Source: Branchiostoma floridae (lineage: Eukaryota; Chordata; Leptocardii; Amphioxiformes; Branchiostomatidae). Taken from it: a stretch of DNA of 64,000 nucleotides. Under the pieces are notes generated by a model. The model ran no database searches. It was not told where the DNA came from and saw only the letters and a list, made by a program, of their open reading frames with translations. The position numbers and the translations under genes were made by a program. Of the stretch, positions 24,700 through 36,840 are shown one piece after another (the first letter of the stretch is position 1; the number at the start of each line of letters is the position of its first letter). The stretch is taken from assembly GCF_000003815.2 (NCBI RefSeq), contig NW_023365730.1, positions 379,915 to 443,914 of the forward strand, written 5' to 3'.

Positions 24700-27295
24700 C
24701 CTGCAGAGATCCGCGGGACTGCGGGCCCGCAGATAAGTCAATAGGTCTAAAACGGGAAGGTTGCCAAAGAAGGGAAGTTTTTGGCATTCTTCTGGTAGAT
24801 TTAAAGCATGTATTGTAACCATGGTGAAGTGGCATAACTGTCCACGTGGCATTCGTAGCAAGATAGGATCAGCTGGCCATTGAAGTATATTGAAGGCATT
24901 CCTTGGATAATTATGTCTTGTCACGGAAAAAAGTTTCCATACATTCTTAGCCAAGGTCGAACTTCTTCTCTTCATTCAGGTGGAAATGAGAAGTACCTAG
25001 CTTTAGTTAGAGTCGTCCCTCGGATAGGGCATTAAATGGAGGTCCCGTGTTAGATGGAGAGCCACACCTAAGCACGTTTAAGTACCCACTACACTTATTG
25101 AAAAGAGTCCGTCCCAGTTTGAGTGAATCAAACCTTACAGTATTGCATGCCATGCTAGAATGATCACCGTCTCATTACCCCCCCCCCCCGTTCAATATGG
25201 GAGCGACATAGCTACAACTTCCCCCGCGAGCAAAACTTTCGCAGAGCGCTCTACGATATTTTTCTCAAGCAAAAACGTTTCTTTGCGTTTTGCTGTGCTT
25301 TCAATACTTGCTTTTCACCTGATATTCCAATGAAGTCAAAGGTTACATTAATGAAAGTCAGGTCTCAGCGAGGTCACAACGCGAACGCCGTCTGGTCGAA
25401 AGTGTTGTTCTGGAGACTCCTCTTCGGTCTTCCCACCATTAGCCATTGACAGGTGTGGAGTGTTGGACGATGTTTGTTGGGAGTGACCTACAGAACGTCG
25501 GCACCAGGAATTCCCGCTATTTCTCCGAAGGAAAGGAGAATTTGTTTGTGCTGTCAGGAGTCTAAGCTTAGGGGACTCTTTCTCTCAGTTTGTGTACTCC
25601 TAACTTTGGCGGAGAATGTTGGAAAGAAACAAACTTCAGTCGGAAAATACTTCATCTCTATTCAAGCGTTTCCTCGTGGCATAAAGTTTAGGTATAGGTT
25701 GTACCTGTTACGTTACGTGTAAGTGAAGATACAAAACTACTGGTTCTCTGAGTTAAGAAAATCATTAATACATTCTTTAGGAAAGAATGGAGAAAAAAGA
25801 CAGGGAAATGTCTGAGAAAGAAGAGTTTATCTTGATTCCTTACCCCACAATACGCAGACTGAATGCCCATCTACAGAGCCGAATAAGAATTAAGATCTCT
25901 CAGTGACTTTGCACATTTTTGTTTGCCAAGAAAGGAATTCCCTAACAAATATTGTACAGGAAAGTGAAAAGCGGTTGTTTGTACAGCTTATCAAAATATG
26001 TTATTTTTTGGTCAGGATATTTTCTAAGTCTCTTATCAAATGTTATTCAATTATTTTATCAGGTCCATGTATATTGAAGCTGTAAGTAAGCATATAAAGA
26101 TCAGCAACTTTTCTTAAAAGTAAACATGCGGGTGTCCTACTCAAGGATACTTAGTAAACGGACTGAATATTCGCACTGGTCCACATTTTCTTTGGGGGGG
26201 GGGTCTTTTGCAGATTATTGGGACTAAAATTTAGAATTCATTTCCTTCATTTTGGGGAGAATTTTATGCTATCGTCTACCACTTTCTGTGCCATATAGAT
26301 GATCACGAAGTATTGGGGGCCACTAAGTGGTGCATTATCATTTTCATATCGCGTTTTTCTTTTTAAACTTCGCTCTGAATTTTAGCTTCAGCTTTTGTAT
26401 TTTTTTGTACACTTGAACTTGTAGTTAATCTGTATGGCTCTGTCGTTACCTCTTGACCTTTATGACATTGCCATAAGTCAAATTCCGTGCTCCTTCGTGA
26501 CATCTCGGCTTTTTCCTCAAGTGTGTTACGCAACGCGTGAGAAGTGCGCGAAGTGGTGGAGACTCTCCAGAAGTTGACCGTTCGGTGACACTCACTTGAG
26601 AAGACTAACGAATCTAGTAAACGAACTTGGAGCGTGACCACATTGCTAAACTGGGCAGACCTTTGGACAGGTGGTTGACCAATCAGAGGGCTGCTAGCAC
26701 GACTCCTTCACGTGATCGGTCCGTCCTTCTCGGTGCAAAGTCCTCCTCACACGGAGTCAGATCCTCGTCAGCTGGTCAAATTTTCCGCGTCGAAAACAAG
26801 CTCCATAATTTATTGCCGTTTGATAGCCGTTCTGCGATTGACTCGTAACGTACGCCTCCTGCCGAGTGAAGGATGCTGATGGGCACCGCCCTGGCAACAC
26901 CTCCGACGCTGTCCCCTAAGGTAGGCTGTTCTTACCGTGACGTTGTTCTTACGACAAGCTCACTCCTCGACGCCGTGACGTCGACGGGATATAAACGTAA
27001 GCAAACTCTGTAAAGAAAAAAAAAAGAAGAATTCGGAAGCTCGGATTCCGGCAGAAGTTATGACATACATACAAACGGTGCCGCTGATAACCTCCTGTTT
27101 CCGACTCCACGTCGGCGGCGGGGAGGGAGGTATGAGGTATGCAAAGTAGCATTCCTGGGACGGAGGACTTGATAAAGCCTGAACAATTAGGGAGTGGGTT
27201 AATGTGTTTAGTATGCATGCTCTCCATTCATCCTGTCACTTTGCTATGTGGTAGACAGTTGGCTACGTTTGAAAGGTTCGCACGATTGTTTGTCA
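24700..27295. other. No recognisable gene
   Basis: Short frames, a C-run at 25179-25190 and a G-run at 26195. Nothing else recognised. Confidence 0.45.
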
Positions 27296-27303
27296 GCAAG
27301 GCC

Positions 27304-27435
27304 TATAAAACTCGGCGGCGCGCGTGTCTCGGCCTCTATCGCCTACCAGCCTCCAGGTCTGCGTACGGGTCCTCACCAGACTTCTGCCCGAGACTCTTTC
27401 CTACTGCAGCGACCCACTGTCTGACTATAGTAAGT
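27304..27435 (+). promoter_or_regulatory. Possible TATA promoter with short exon and donor
   Basis: TATAAAA at 27304-27310 is followed by GC-rich sequence and a consensus 5' splice site GTAAGT at 27430. This is the geometry of a short first exon. No coding potential or downstream partner exon could be named. It could be a distal start for ILP, another gene or chance. Confidence 0.3.
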
Positions 27436-27699
27436 GTACTGTGGACTTTTACCCGCCTCTATGTATGGATTTCTTCTCATACCGCCAAAAGTTTAAGTGT
27501 TTCTTAGGTCGCGTGCCGGATTCTTTCTGATTTTATATGCTTTTTATGTTTTAAATTTTTTTCTCTGTCTTGATATTTGGTGTCGGTACTCTAGCCTATG
27601 TCTTAGCTGGTTCACATGTAAGCCTCTACACATGTTTAAGATTGGTGCGGTTCTTACACAATGCGCCGCGTTCTGCATGTGTAGCGAATTTAGCAGCGT

Positions 27700-28080
27700 G
27701 TCATCTTGTCATGAGGATCCCGGCTCGTGTTCTCGGCGTCCTTGGTGGTATCTTCACGGGCCAAGGCGGCACGCCGACTCCCCGCTACGGGTCGCCTCCC
27801 TCCCCTGCACCGAGGGAATTGCCGGCGCGGTACGGTGGCGTTCCGCTCGGGGTCAGCTGAGTGGTCACGCCTATAGGACTTGTAGACTAAATCTGTACGG
27901 GTGCTCCTTGATGTGAGAGGTTGTCTAGGTGACTGCCCGACCCCGTGTCGGCTGATGCGGGTTGTAGGTACTGTCAGAAAGGTCTCACCTTGCGGGTTTT
28001 CCTCCACCGCGAGCTGAGATAAGACCTTCCTGTTCCCCGCGCCATGGATCCTCCCCCACCGCGGCAGCGCTGGGAGCTGT
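27700..28080. other. GC/CpG-rich island of unknown role
   Basis: CpG-dense stretch with open frames on both strands, none resembling a known family. It could be a noncoding first exon or promoter. A possible donor GTGAGT occurs shortly after at 28205. Confidence 0.35.
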
Positions 28081-28209
28081 GAGCCGCTATTTTCAGACCA
28101 GCCTTGGACTATCTATTCTTTTTATCTTTCGCAAACTGTGTCACGAGTCAAGGCATTTGTACAGAATAGATCTAAACAGTTCTGGGCGCGTCAGCCTTTT
28201 GTCGGTGAG

Positions 28210-29206
28210 TTCTCTCCCTGCATGTATATGTATGGCCTAATGATAGTAGTAATATCGTTTAGGATTGCTTTTGCAATTCATTTTTTGCAGAAGGGAAATG
28301 TTTTACCTGTTGTATGGCTCTTTCTGAGGCACACAGTCATGTCTGAACAGGGTGTGTCACCGATTTACTGCTGTGTACCGTTATGTGTTCAGGGATTCTT
28401 TTCAATTTTTGTTACGCCGGCGCTTTTGTTGTTCTAGTCGACACGGCCGCCTTCTTTTCTGTAGGTTAGGCTAGGTGAGGCGCCACGCCACGTGGCGACT
28501 ATCCGTCTACCTGCCGAGAAGAGATGTAATATTTTGTAGTCTTGTCTCCGCTCTGAATGACAGTGTCTGCGATATGGCTACTTCCCTTCCGCTTAACTCG
28601 TCAGGAGGCCTACTTATTTCGGTAGCGAACATGTCGACGACAGACACATTCGACGAGTGAATCCACTGTGAAATGAGCTGACATTGGCTTAAATGGGTAT
28701 ACTAAAAACTTAAAAAAAATACAATTACAATTGCTATTGCTTGATAGTTTTAAAGAACGTTTGCAGATAAATGTTCAAAAGTTAGGTGTGACAAGTCGTT
28801 CAGTGTAATATAACCAGCTGCTGCCGCGCCGCGTGCCTGCGAAGGCGGTGCGTTACGCCGAAGGGCGGTTAGAACGGTAGAGTAGAGTAGAGTTTTTAGA
28901 TACAGATCCTGAAACTACCAAGTTTGCATGTTGTTTTTCAGACCCCCTTGTTTTTCCAAGACAAAAATATTATTGATTGCTTTGTCACGTTTGTGGATTA
29001 TCACCTTTCAAAGCATTAATCAGCATAATCCCCGACAATTATCCTAATCTGATAAGTTCGTTAGTGTTATTGATAGCCTTTCAGATTAGGTAGATTAGCC
29101 CCGACTAGGGGGGCAAATAGATTTTCGTTGTTTTTGTTGTTTTTGCTTCGCTGTGGATACGGGAAGACACCTTACGTAAGTGAAATTTCCAGTCAGTCTG
29201 TGAAAA
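28210..29206. other. No recognisable gene
   Basis: Includes a short 'gtagagtagagtagag' tract at about 28877. Otherwise nothing identified. Confidence 0.45.
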
Positions 29207-29404
29207 ATAGCCTCTACCAGGCTCCACGGGTTGATGGTCTAGTAGTAGAAATTGGACAAATAGAGTCAAAAGTGCGCTAGGGAAGTTGGCCGGCCATAGG
29301 TAAGGAAAAAAAACATCTGGCCGTCCGATTCCCCTAGCGTACTCTATTTGTCCAGTTTCAACTATTAGACCACCGACGGTCCGTGGAGCCTGGTAGAGGC
29401 TGTA
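29207..29404. mobile_element. MITE with AGCCTCTACCAGGCTCCAC termini, copy 1
   Basis: Long inverted repeat (left 'tagcctctaccaggctccac', right '...ggagcctggtagaggctgta') flanked by TGTGAAAA at 29199-29206 and 29405-29412. The 8-bp target duplication is hAT-like. Noncoding. Confidence 0.85.
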
Positions 29405-30030
29405 TGTGAAAATATAAATTATCTCTTTAACGTAAGACGAAGAAATGGAGATAGACATGATAGAGTCGCGTCCGTTAACGAGACAGAAATCATACACTTT
29501 GCTGCGTCCAAAATTAATTACATCTCTTGTAATTGTAACGCATCAGTGGCTAATCCCTTACAAGGGCGCTGTTTTGCCAACATGCAAATATGAAATGACA
29601 GGTACGGACCCCCTGTGACGTCAATTTCCCCTAACGCCCGGAGTAATCTTGTCTTCATGACAACAGGTCATACAGAACGACTTTGATGTGCGGGTCCGGT
29701 ATCGGCTCTGTCCGGCAGTTTGCGTCACGAGGCAGATTAACCCAGTCTCATGTCACCCAGACAGGCAAGGTTAGGGGGGAGGGTCTGCATGTCTGGCTCC
29801 GTCAGGCGTAACGAGCTATTCTAGCCGACCAGCTCTAATTCAACGTTGGTACTAAAATCAGGCGTAAATTTTTCGTTATTTGTCATCCTGAATTAATCAA
29901 AGCGTTATTGTTATCATTCGCGTCGCGACGTCTACCGCTAGATTGCCCCAAATGTTACAACATAATACCCGGATAGTTTTACAGAGTAGTTCGCCAGAAT
30001 ACAAAGAATCGATCTAATGAGCTCGTTCCG
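29405..30030. other. No recognisable gene
   Basis: Nothing identified beyond short frames. Confidence 0.5.
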
Positions 30031-30223
30031 TACTCTCCAAGCAGGGGTTAGGCGCTGGTTGTCGTTTTTAACGTTTTTGTGCGTTTTTATCGGGTTTTAT
30101 ATATTTTGTACCGTTTTCTTTATGTCTCGCAGGGGGTGATAGCTTATTTTAAAAAATCCCCCCCAAAAAAACAACTGAAAACGACAAAAAAAGAATCAGA
30201 GCCCAACCCTTACTTGAAGAATA
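30031..30223. mobile_element. MITE with TACTCTCCAAGCAG termini, second copy
   Basis: A diverged copy of the 2377-2571 element: same 'tactctccaagcaggggttaggc' left end and decayed right end '...cttgaagaata'. The 9-bp flanks are CTCGTTCCG and CTCGTTCCT. Confidence 0.8.
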
Positions 30224-30759
30224 CTCGTTCCTGAAGCCCCCTTTAAGAGCAAGTTGATTTACAGTTGTGAGCTTTCCTGAAGTTATTGTTAAGCGTTGTC
30301 GACTTTCCTATGTTTACCGTTACGCGTTGTTGACTCATGTATATTTACTGTTAAGCGTCGACTCTCCTATATATAACATCTAAAATGCCAGGATCCCCCC
30401 CTTGTAGACCCTCAGCAAGGTCAGAACTGTCATTCCTCCCCGCGAGCCCTTATCGCACGGCCTTGCCTCGTTACGACTGACAGCTAACAGCGCCTGGATC
30501 AGTCCTACAACTTACCAAGGCGTCATGGCTGCTTTGAGGTTTCATTTTCTGTCTTCAATTAAGAAAAACGAAATGTATCGGTCTGACCTGGTAGACTGAT
30601 ACAGCTTGGATTCGACTTTAGTTTAACTTGGATCTACAAATAGCTTGACATTTATACCGACTGTTCTTTCTAATGTCCTATACAAACATTATCTAGGCAA
30701 GGGTCGGATAGAAGCTTAGAGGGCAATTTAGAAGTTATACGACAATTTGTCAAGGTGTC
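30224..30759. other. No recognisable gene
   Basis: A short imperfect repeat 'tta.cgttgtcgac' occurs around 30290-30360. Otherwise nothing. Confidence 0.45.
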
Positions 30760-30768
30760 GTTTATCAG

Positions 30769-30965
30769 TAGTCTCCAAGCAGACCCTACGGTGCCTTAGA
30801 AATAGTATCAAAGCTGGCAAGGGACTTAGTATATAGTGCCCGTTTGACTCCCTTTGGCCGGCTATCTCCCTTTGGCCAGCTATACTCCTGGTGCCGCTAT
30901 ACTAAGTCCCTTGCCAGCTGCTTTGATACTATTTGTAAAGCACCGTAGGGTCTGCTTGGAGACTA
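30769..30965. mobile_element. Foldback MITE with TAGTCTCCAAGCAG termini
   Basis: Arms of over 80 bp, flanked by GTTTATCAG (30760-30768) and GGTTATCAG (30966-30974), a 9-bp duplication with one mismatch. Same family as 10078-10233. Confidence 0.85.
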
Positions 30966-31204
30966 GGTTATCAGTGCCGTGTGGACGCTATACCATGTGT
31001 CTTCCAGAACCTGTCTGTAGCTATGATCTACACCCCTCCATACCTGGTGCCTTTTCCCTGGTTTCTCTGACAGTTAGATGCAATGGGCATTATCTCCGAG
31101 CAGATGTAGACACACAAAATCGTAACGATACTTCACTGCTTGCTGTATAGTCAAAACCAGAAGCTAGAGAGATTCGGGCTAGCAGTCAGAAAAAAGTTAC
31201 CATC

Positions 31205-31345
31205 ATCCACCCAACATCTGCTTGGAGACAAAAGCGAAGTCCACAATTTCGGTAGCTTGTCAGGGGATTCGAACCCATGACCTCTAGGTTCTGGGCCTAC
31301 ACAGCGTCACGTCAACACGACGCCACATCTGCTCGGAGATAAAAG
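31205..31345 (-). repeat. tRNA-derived SINE head (probable)
   Basis: On the minus strand a tRNA-like block has a B box GGTTCGAATCC, a D-arm-like GCGT...ACGC and an anticodon-arm-like TAGG-CCCAGAA-CCTA. There is no acceptor stem, so it is not a functional tRNA. It is bracketed by two direct copies of 'catctgct(t/c)ggaga(c/t)aaaag' (31204 and about 31326), linking it to the TCTCCAAGCAGA ends. Confidence 0.5.
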
Positions 31346-32129
31346 ATTTAGGGCGATGCGCCAGGTGGTGCCTTCTCGCCTTGACGCGGCTAAAATCCAT
31401 CCGCCACGCCGCCGTGCGGACCAGTGCTAGTAAAGACGTTGAACTTCGCGTGAACCTTAAGAAACTTCAGACGTGTTTCTCTCCTAGCTGGGCGTTCCAG
31501 AAACTTGCCACGATCAAAGGTTTATGAGGAAACGTCACTGGGTGAGCTAAGCTGTAACCTTAACCATGCCGATCTTGACTGGACAAGGTAAAAACCGAAG
31601 GACGCTCCCTAATTACATACAGAGAATCCTGGCAGCGTGGTTTATAGCTAGCCGCTGTTGTGAAAACTCTCTCGGAATTCTAAGCTCTTGTTGCCAAAAT
31701 TTCTCAGGTTTAGAGGCCTGCCTGCCCGCCGCAGGTGGAGGTATTTTGTCGGCGTGAGGCTGGCCCTTCACTCCCGGGGGGTGTGCACGCTAACCAGAAA
31801 AGCGGGTTAGAAAACTCCCATGCCGAAGGGAAGCTCCTACGGGAGTAGGACAATATTTTTGCTGGGGATTGAGCCGGTGTAGGAGTCGCACCGAGACGTT
31901 CTCAAGGCCGCGACCTAACAGTGGGGAGGCTTCCCTGTGAGAGTCTCACTCGCGTGCGGTAAATGAACCTGCTTCACTGGTATAAGGAAGACCTGCCTGT
32001 GCCCTCCTTCTTAAGACACTGTTCTGCTCCATCGCTTTCTTAATAAACGCAGCTTTCTCCTCCTTGAAGAAAGAGAAGACCACTGACGTCATTACGATTG
32101 TTGTATCAAACGATTATGAGAAAGAGACA
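31346..32129. other. No recognisable gene
   Basis: Moderately GC-rich with short frames. A small inverted repeat occurs around 'aagctcctacgggagtag' (31832). No RNA gene recognised. Confidence 0.45.
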
Positions 32130-32215
32130 AATACGTTTGACCCGGCGGGAATCGAACCGTGGACCTGTGATCCATGTGTACGTGTGTGCACGGATCGCCC
32201 GCCCGCCCGACTGTG
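32130..32215 (-). repeat. tRNA-like relic
   Basis: Minus-strand GGTTCGATTCCCGCCGG matches a B box and T-arm context with an anticodon-like region upstream. Stem pairing is poor, so I read it as a tRNA pseudogene or SINE fragment. Confidence 0.35.
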
Positions 32216-33155
32216 AAACAGAAGCCAGACGACGTGTGTACATCTTCGGAGCTAGTCTAAACACCGCGTTATTGTCAGAGGACCAGCTTTCAATCCGGGG
32301 TGTCAGTACGACTGCGACCCTTGTGCACGTACAGCTCTGTTTACTGCCTTTTAGTAGCCAAGGAGCAAGGACACAAACACACTTTCTCCGCAAACAGGTG
32401 GCGTTCTGGAGACAAGCCTAGTGTAATCTAGTCCCCATTGCTATCTGACTTGTCTCGGGGACGATGAAACAAGAGAAATTGGCCTGAACTTGTCTGAACA
32501 ACTTGCTAGCCAACTGGAACCCCTTACTTGTTCTGCCAAGTGATTCACCCTAATTTTGGCCAATCTTTCCAATTTTACCGGCTTGGCGTGGTGTAGTCTG
32601 GCGCAGACTAGTCCCAAATCTGTTCGTGTTTTTGTCTGCTTTTATTGGAATCAACACGAGCCACTTGAAGGTCGCACGTCTGCAGCTCAACAGCGCCTGC
32701 CCGGGTCTTTCAACGGTTGACTCCAATTACCGTGATCGCCGTAACGCTAAGAACATTAGACAAGGAAATGGCCTAATCAAACAGAGCTGTGACTCTGCCC
32801 CATTAGATAATTGTCCTGCCTCTGATGAGGAGTTAGGTCCTTAGGAGCGGTAATAAGACCCAGGCATGTTTCAACACGCGAACGGGAATCGCCTAAATCG
32901 CCACTAAAAAAACACTGATCGCAACCGGTAAGCCGAAAAATTAGATAAACTTGGAGCACACAATGGGTCGCTGGGGGATTGGGAAGGCAAGGCCAGCCGG
33001 GGTCTACCTTTGACTATGGTGGTCCCCTCTACAGCTGTCTGACTGACCTCTGGTTTGACCCGAGTTTCACGGTGATTTCCCTTTCTGGACACCTTCTTCA
33101 GACCACCGTAAATACAGAACCGCCCCATGGAACACCGCGTTCCAGGACAGGACAC
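32216..33155. other. No recognisable gene
   Basis: Short frames only. Confidence 0.45.
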
Positions 33156-33163
33156 CACAAGCT

Positions 33164-33317
33164 CTAGCCTCTACCAGGCTACACAGGTCGCTGGAAAAAT
33201 AGTAGAAATTGGCCAAATAAGACACGCCAGAAAAGTTAGACGGCCGAGGAGTACAGTTTGCGACATAAGTTCTAACATTTTTCCATCGACCTGTGGAGCC
33301 TGAGCTGGTAGAGGCTG
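33164..33317. mobile_element. MITE with AGCCTCTACCAGGCT termini, copy 2
   Basis: Diverged relative of 29207-29404 with the same ends. Flanks are CACAAGCT (33156-33163) and CACAAGCC (33318-33325). Confidence 0.8.
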
Positions 33318-33689
33318 CACAAGCCTGTCTCTCGCGCGGTTTTGTGACATTACAAAGCCTTCTAAGATCAGAATAACGATGTTTCAGTACACATAGAATT
33401 CCTTTCACATTAATTTGCATGAAATTGTGCCAGATTCTGTCAGAACCTAAATTAAAAATGTCTCTCCTTGGATGATTTACAAAGGGAACAGAAGAAGACA
33501 GCTTTCAGTAGACTGACAACTACAGTTTCGGGACCAATCATATCGGGGTAGGATATGACAGGTTATTGGGGAATACAATCGCATTTGAGGTCTCTTTATC
33601 TATCTGTTTGACTGTCTTTCCCTCTCTATTTCTCTTTTCGCTCTCTCCCTCCCTCCCTCCCCTCACTCTCTATCCCTCTCTTCCCTCTC

Positions 33690-33808
<119 letters not shown>

Positions 33809-33999
33809 ATCTGTATATTTCCCTATGATCAACTGCAGTTTGGAAAGTGAAACTATGGAAACCCAGTCTAAATCCCCGTGGCTGTCTTCACTCCTTTCAT
33901 CGCCAAATGCCGGAACGTCTCAGCACAGGTGCATGATGCACAGTAGATTCCTCCCCGTGATTAGCCATCTCATGCCTGCCTTCTAGCGTTTAGCGCCGG

Positions 34000-34440
34000 T
34001 CCCCACTCGGGAGGTCCTCGGGCTAACCACGCCCCGCTGGGGGGTTTACCCCGATAGACACGGCCGGGCGCGCGCACGTGCGTGCCGAGAGTTGTGGGGG
34101 GTTGGTCGGGAGAGAGGCAGGGAGGGAAAAAAAGGCAGCCAGACAGTCACGTGACGAGCTGGCAAGAGGTGTGCGAGGAATAGTTTAACACGAGCTGAAT
34201 AATTTTTGTCTGCTGGACGCGAGCCGTCAGTTGCTTCCCCGTGCCTGTGTGGTTTGGATGGTTGTACTTGTAGGTCTGATCCTTCCCGTGCATTAATCTT
34301 GAACATTGGGTGTAGCCGAGGCGGAGCTAGGGCAGGACTGTGGGCCCGAGGCGAGCTGCTGGCATTTCTCTCTCGCAGTATTCCGTATTGACAGAGGATC
34401 GCCATGCGTGGCATTCCATCATTTGTGTTGAAGCTAAGCA
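34000..34440 (+). promoter_or_regulatory. CpG-rich presumed ILP promoter region
   Basis: The stretch has many CpG dinucleotides, an E-box CACGTG in GTCACGTGAC near 34147, and no clear TATA box. It lies directly upstream of the putative 5'UTR exon. Assignment as the ILP promoter rests on position and composition only. Confidence 0.4.
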
Positions 34441-34837
34441 TCGGCTCGACATTTCCAAGCCTTGCAAGATCTTAATCGGACCCTCGCCACCTTAAAGGCG
34501 CGGACTCGTCCCGACCAGTCGCAGACGGACCCTACGCCGTCGCCGCAGACGGAAGCTGTCACCGTCGGACCTCTGCCAAGTGCCTTCGCCTCCTCGGAGA
34601 CTTCTGAAGTTTCGTCCAGGTGGAAACTTGGCCGGGGACCGCGCATTCCTGGGATCCTCGCGGAGCGCTGGCCGAGCCGCCGCCTGCCTGTCGGACCCGT
34701 GACGCGAGCAGGGCTGCGATTCCCGTTGACCCGCTGTCTGACCTCCCGCCAACCGATCGCCGGGTCTTCGAAATACGGGCCAGATCCTGCGGCAACGCCC
34801 CTACATACACCCTGTCTTAAGACGCGCCAACTCTGAG
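34441..34837 (+). other. ILP: Putative ILP 5'UTR exon 1 (start not resolved)
   Basis: A CpG-rich stretch with no in-frame link to the peptide ends in CTCTGAG followed by a consensus donor GTAAGA at 34838. Vertebrate insulin and IGF genes have an intron in the 5'UTR, and coding exon 2 here begins with an acceptor only nine bases before the ATG, so an upstream noncoding exon must exist. This is the best candidate within 3 kb upstream. It would give an intron of about 2.35 kb. The transcription start is unknown; 34441 is only where clearly GC-rich sequence begins. Confidence 0.45.
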
Positions 34838-36170
34838 GTAAGAAAGAGTAAGACGCTTGCAAGTATAATCTCTTGAGAAGTCTTTGTAGTAGAGAAGCCC
34901 TGACGTCGTCTTGGAGTCGTTGTGAAGGTAGACTCCTCCCGTATCTTCTTTGTACGCATTTTCTGGATTTGTTTTGACCACCCCTCGGTCATCACCCGTG
35001 TCATAACCGGCGTGTCCTTCGATCTGGGTACGATAGACCCGCCTCTATCTCCGTGTTGTCATTCCTCCCGTGTGTACAAATATTGGGGCCTTCCACAGCC
35101 GCGTCATTTCTTTGTCTGTGTTTGTGCTAGAGGGTGCAATGTTGGTGAGTACGGACACGTTTTTAGACTTAATATTTCCTTGTCGCGTTGTTTGTAAGGA
35201 CTGAAACATGTCATTATCCTTCTCTAGACTATTTTGGGGACTTTTTCCAGACGTCTGCACGCCATATGCATTGCCCTTCTCTGCTGTAGCTTTAAAGGAG
35301 ACCCGATCGTCTGTCCTATCATTCTCTAGTTTGGATAACCTGTGGACAGAGAAACGGGAACTACCGCATCCATCCTATCTCGGGTCTACCATTTCAAGAC
35401 AAACAGGCAGGTATCAGTAGCGATGTTCAGGTTTGCATTATGGCATCGCCACATGTCATTCCGCTGGCAGTAGCCCTGTGTCTGGAATTCTGGCTGTGCA
35501 GTGCCGAGGAGCTCTTTGAAAATTGTCGCGGCCTGGAGTTTAGTCATAGTCTCTGTGTTTTTCTTCTTTTGTTCAACGGCTTATTTGCGATCTCTTCACA
35601 GCAGTCGGTTGGCTAGCATTGTCCTTTGCTGTGGTAGCGGTCTTGTGGGGAACGATAGTGACTATGCACTGTTTGTTCAAACTATGTCTTAGATATACCA
35701 AGATTACAAGTCCATTTGAACTTTTGCTCAGTGTCTTTTCCCCTGTCTTTAAGAACAGTGTTAGGCAAGATACATTAGTGAAGATGTTTTACATGTCTAT
35801 TCGTCTTTAGCGCGGTTGTACGACAGAAGGTTTAAGTCTGCCAAGCTTAGCCCGGGCATTTCGTGTGTTGTAGGAATGCCAATGTCACTTTGTGGAAACA
35901 GAGCGATTACTTTATCTCTCTTTCCAGCTTGCGTCGCCTCTATGGTTAAGGGACCCTAAACCTAAGGTGGCAGCCAGTTTATTGGACTTGTTAATCCCGT
36001 ACTGATTTTATAGAGACTGCTACAGGTGTATCCATAGGTGGTTAAGGAGATGTATGAATTTCAATATTCAAAATGCAACCGTTAATTGTTTTTTAGCCAC
36101 CCCCGTTCCGCCATGAGTTGCTTTTGGTCATTAGCTAGGCATCGCTACGATTGTTCTCAGCCTTAGAAAC

Positions 36171-36201
<31 letters not shown>

Positions 36202-36840
36202 GACTTTTGTTACTTAATGCCCAGTTGGAAAATGCAGGTGACATAATTACCGTGAAGGTGCGCCACCTTTCTATATACCTCAGATCCGTTCATGTCGCCC
36301 CCCTCCCCACAGCGTGTCCAAACATGTTGCCTTTAGCCTTACAAAACTTCCGCGAATTTCTGACAAATTCTCACGTCACTTTGTACTGTCTCCTTCGCTC
36401 ACAAGTCGAGAACTTGCACGTGTCCAACCTGTCTAGAGCTGCGCCCATCTTGAACAGTTCTCGTTTATGGCCCGAGGCCTCACCTTGCCTAGTGTCTCCG
36501 TGCGCACACAAACGTGAGCCCAATTTGCACCGCCATCTCGACTTTCTGGCATCGCCCGTAAATGTGCGAGGACGCGAGCTGTCTTGTTGTGTCACACGAG
36601 ACAGGCATCAAAACGTCCCGCGTTTGTAGTTCGTCTAGTTGGTAATCATGCCTCCTTGTGTCACTGGCAACAGACATAAGTCTGTGTTTCATGTGTAGGG
36701 CTGTTAGCGTATAGATCTCGACTGCCTATCTTTACCGTATGATACCAACATGTGGAAACTACAACATAGGAATGGGTGACATTTCTTTATGTCACGTCCC
36801 ACTCATCTGCATTTTTGTTTTACAGGCTAGCATTGTTGCG
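34838..36840 (+). other. ILP intron 1, proximal part
   Basis: Intronic if the 5'UTR exon is right. Contains a (TG)n followed by an 18-base G run at 36173-36204 and overlapping frames around 36171-36692 without family support. Confidence 0.4.

Noticed and set aside
34434-34862. Several 120-140-codon frames on both strands around the ILP 5' region
   Set aside because: They arise in the CpG-rich presumed 5'UTR. Frames on both strands and no ATG-based start suggest composition only.
36171-36629. 152-codon frame
   Set aside because: It begins in a TG/poly-G microsatellite. No homology or exon boundaries are evident.
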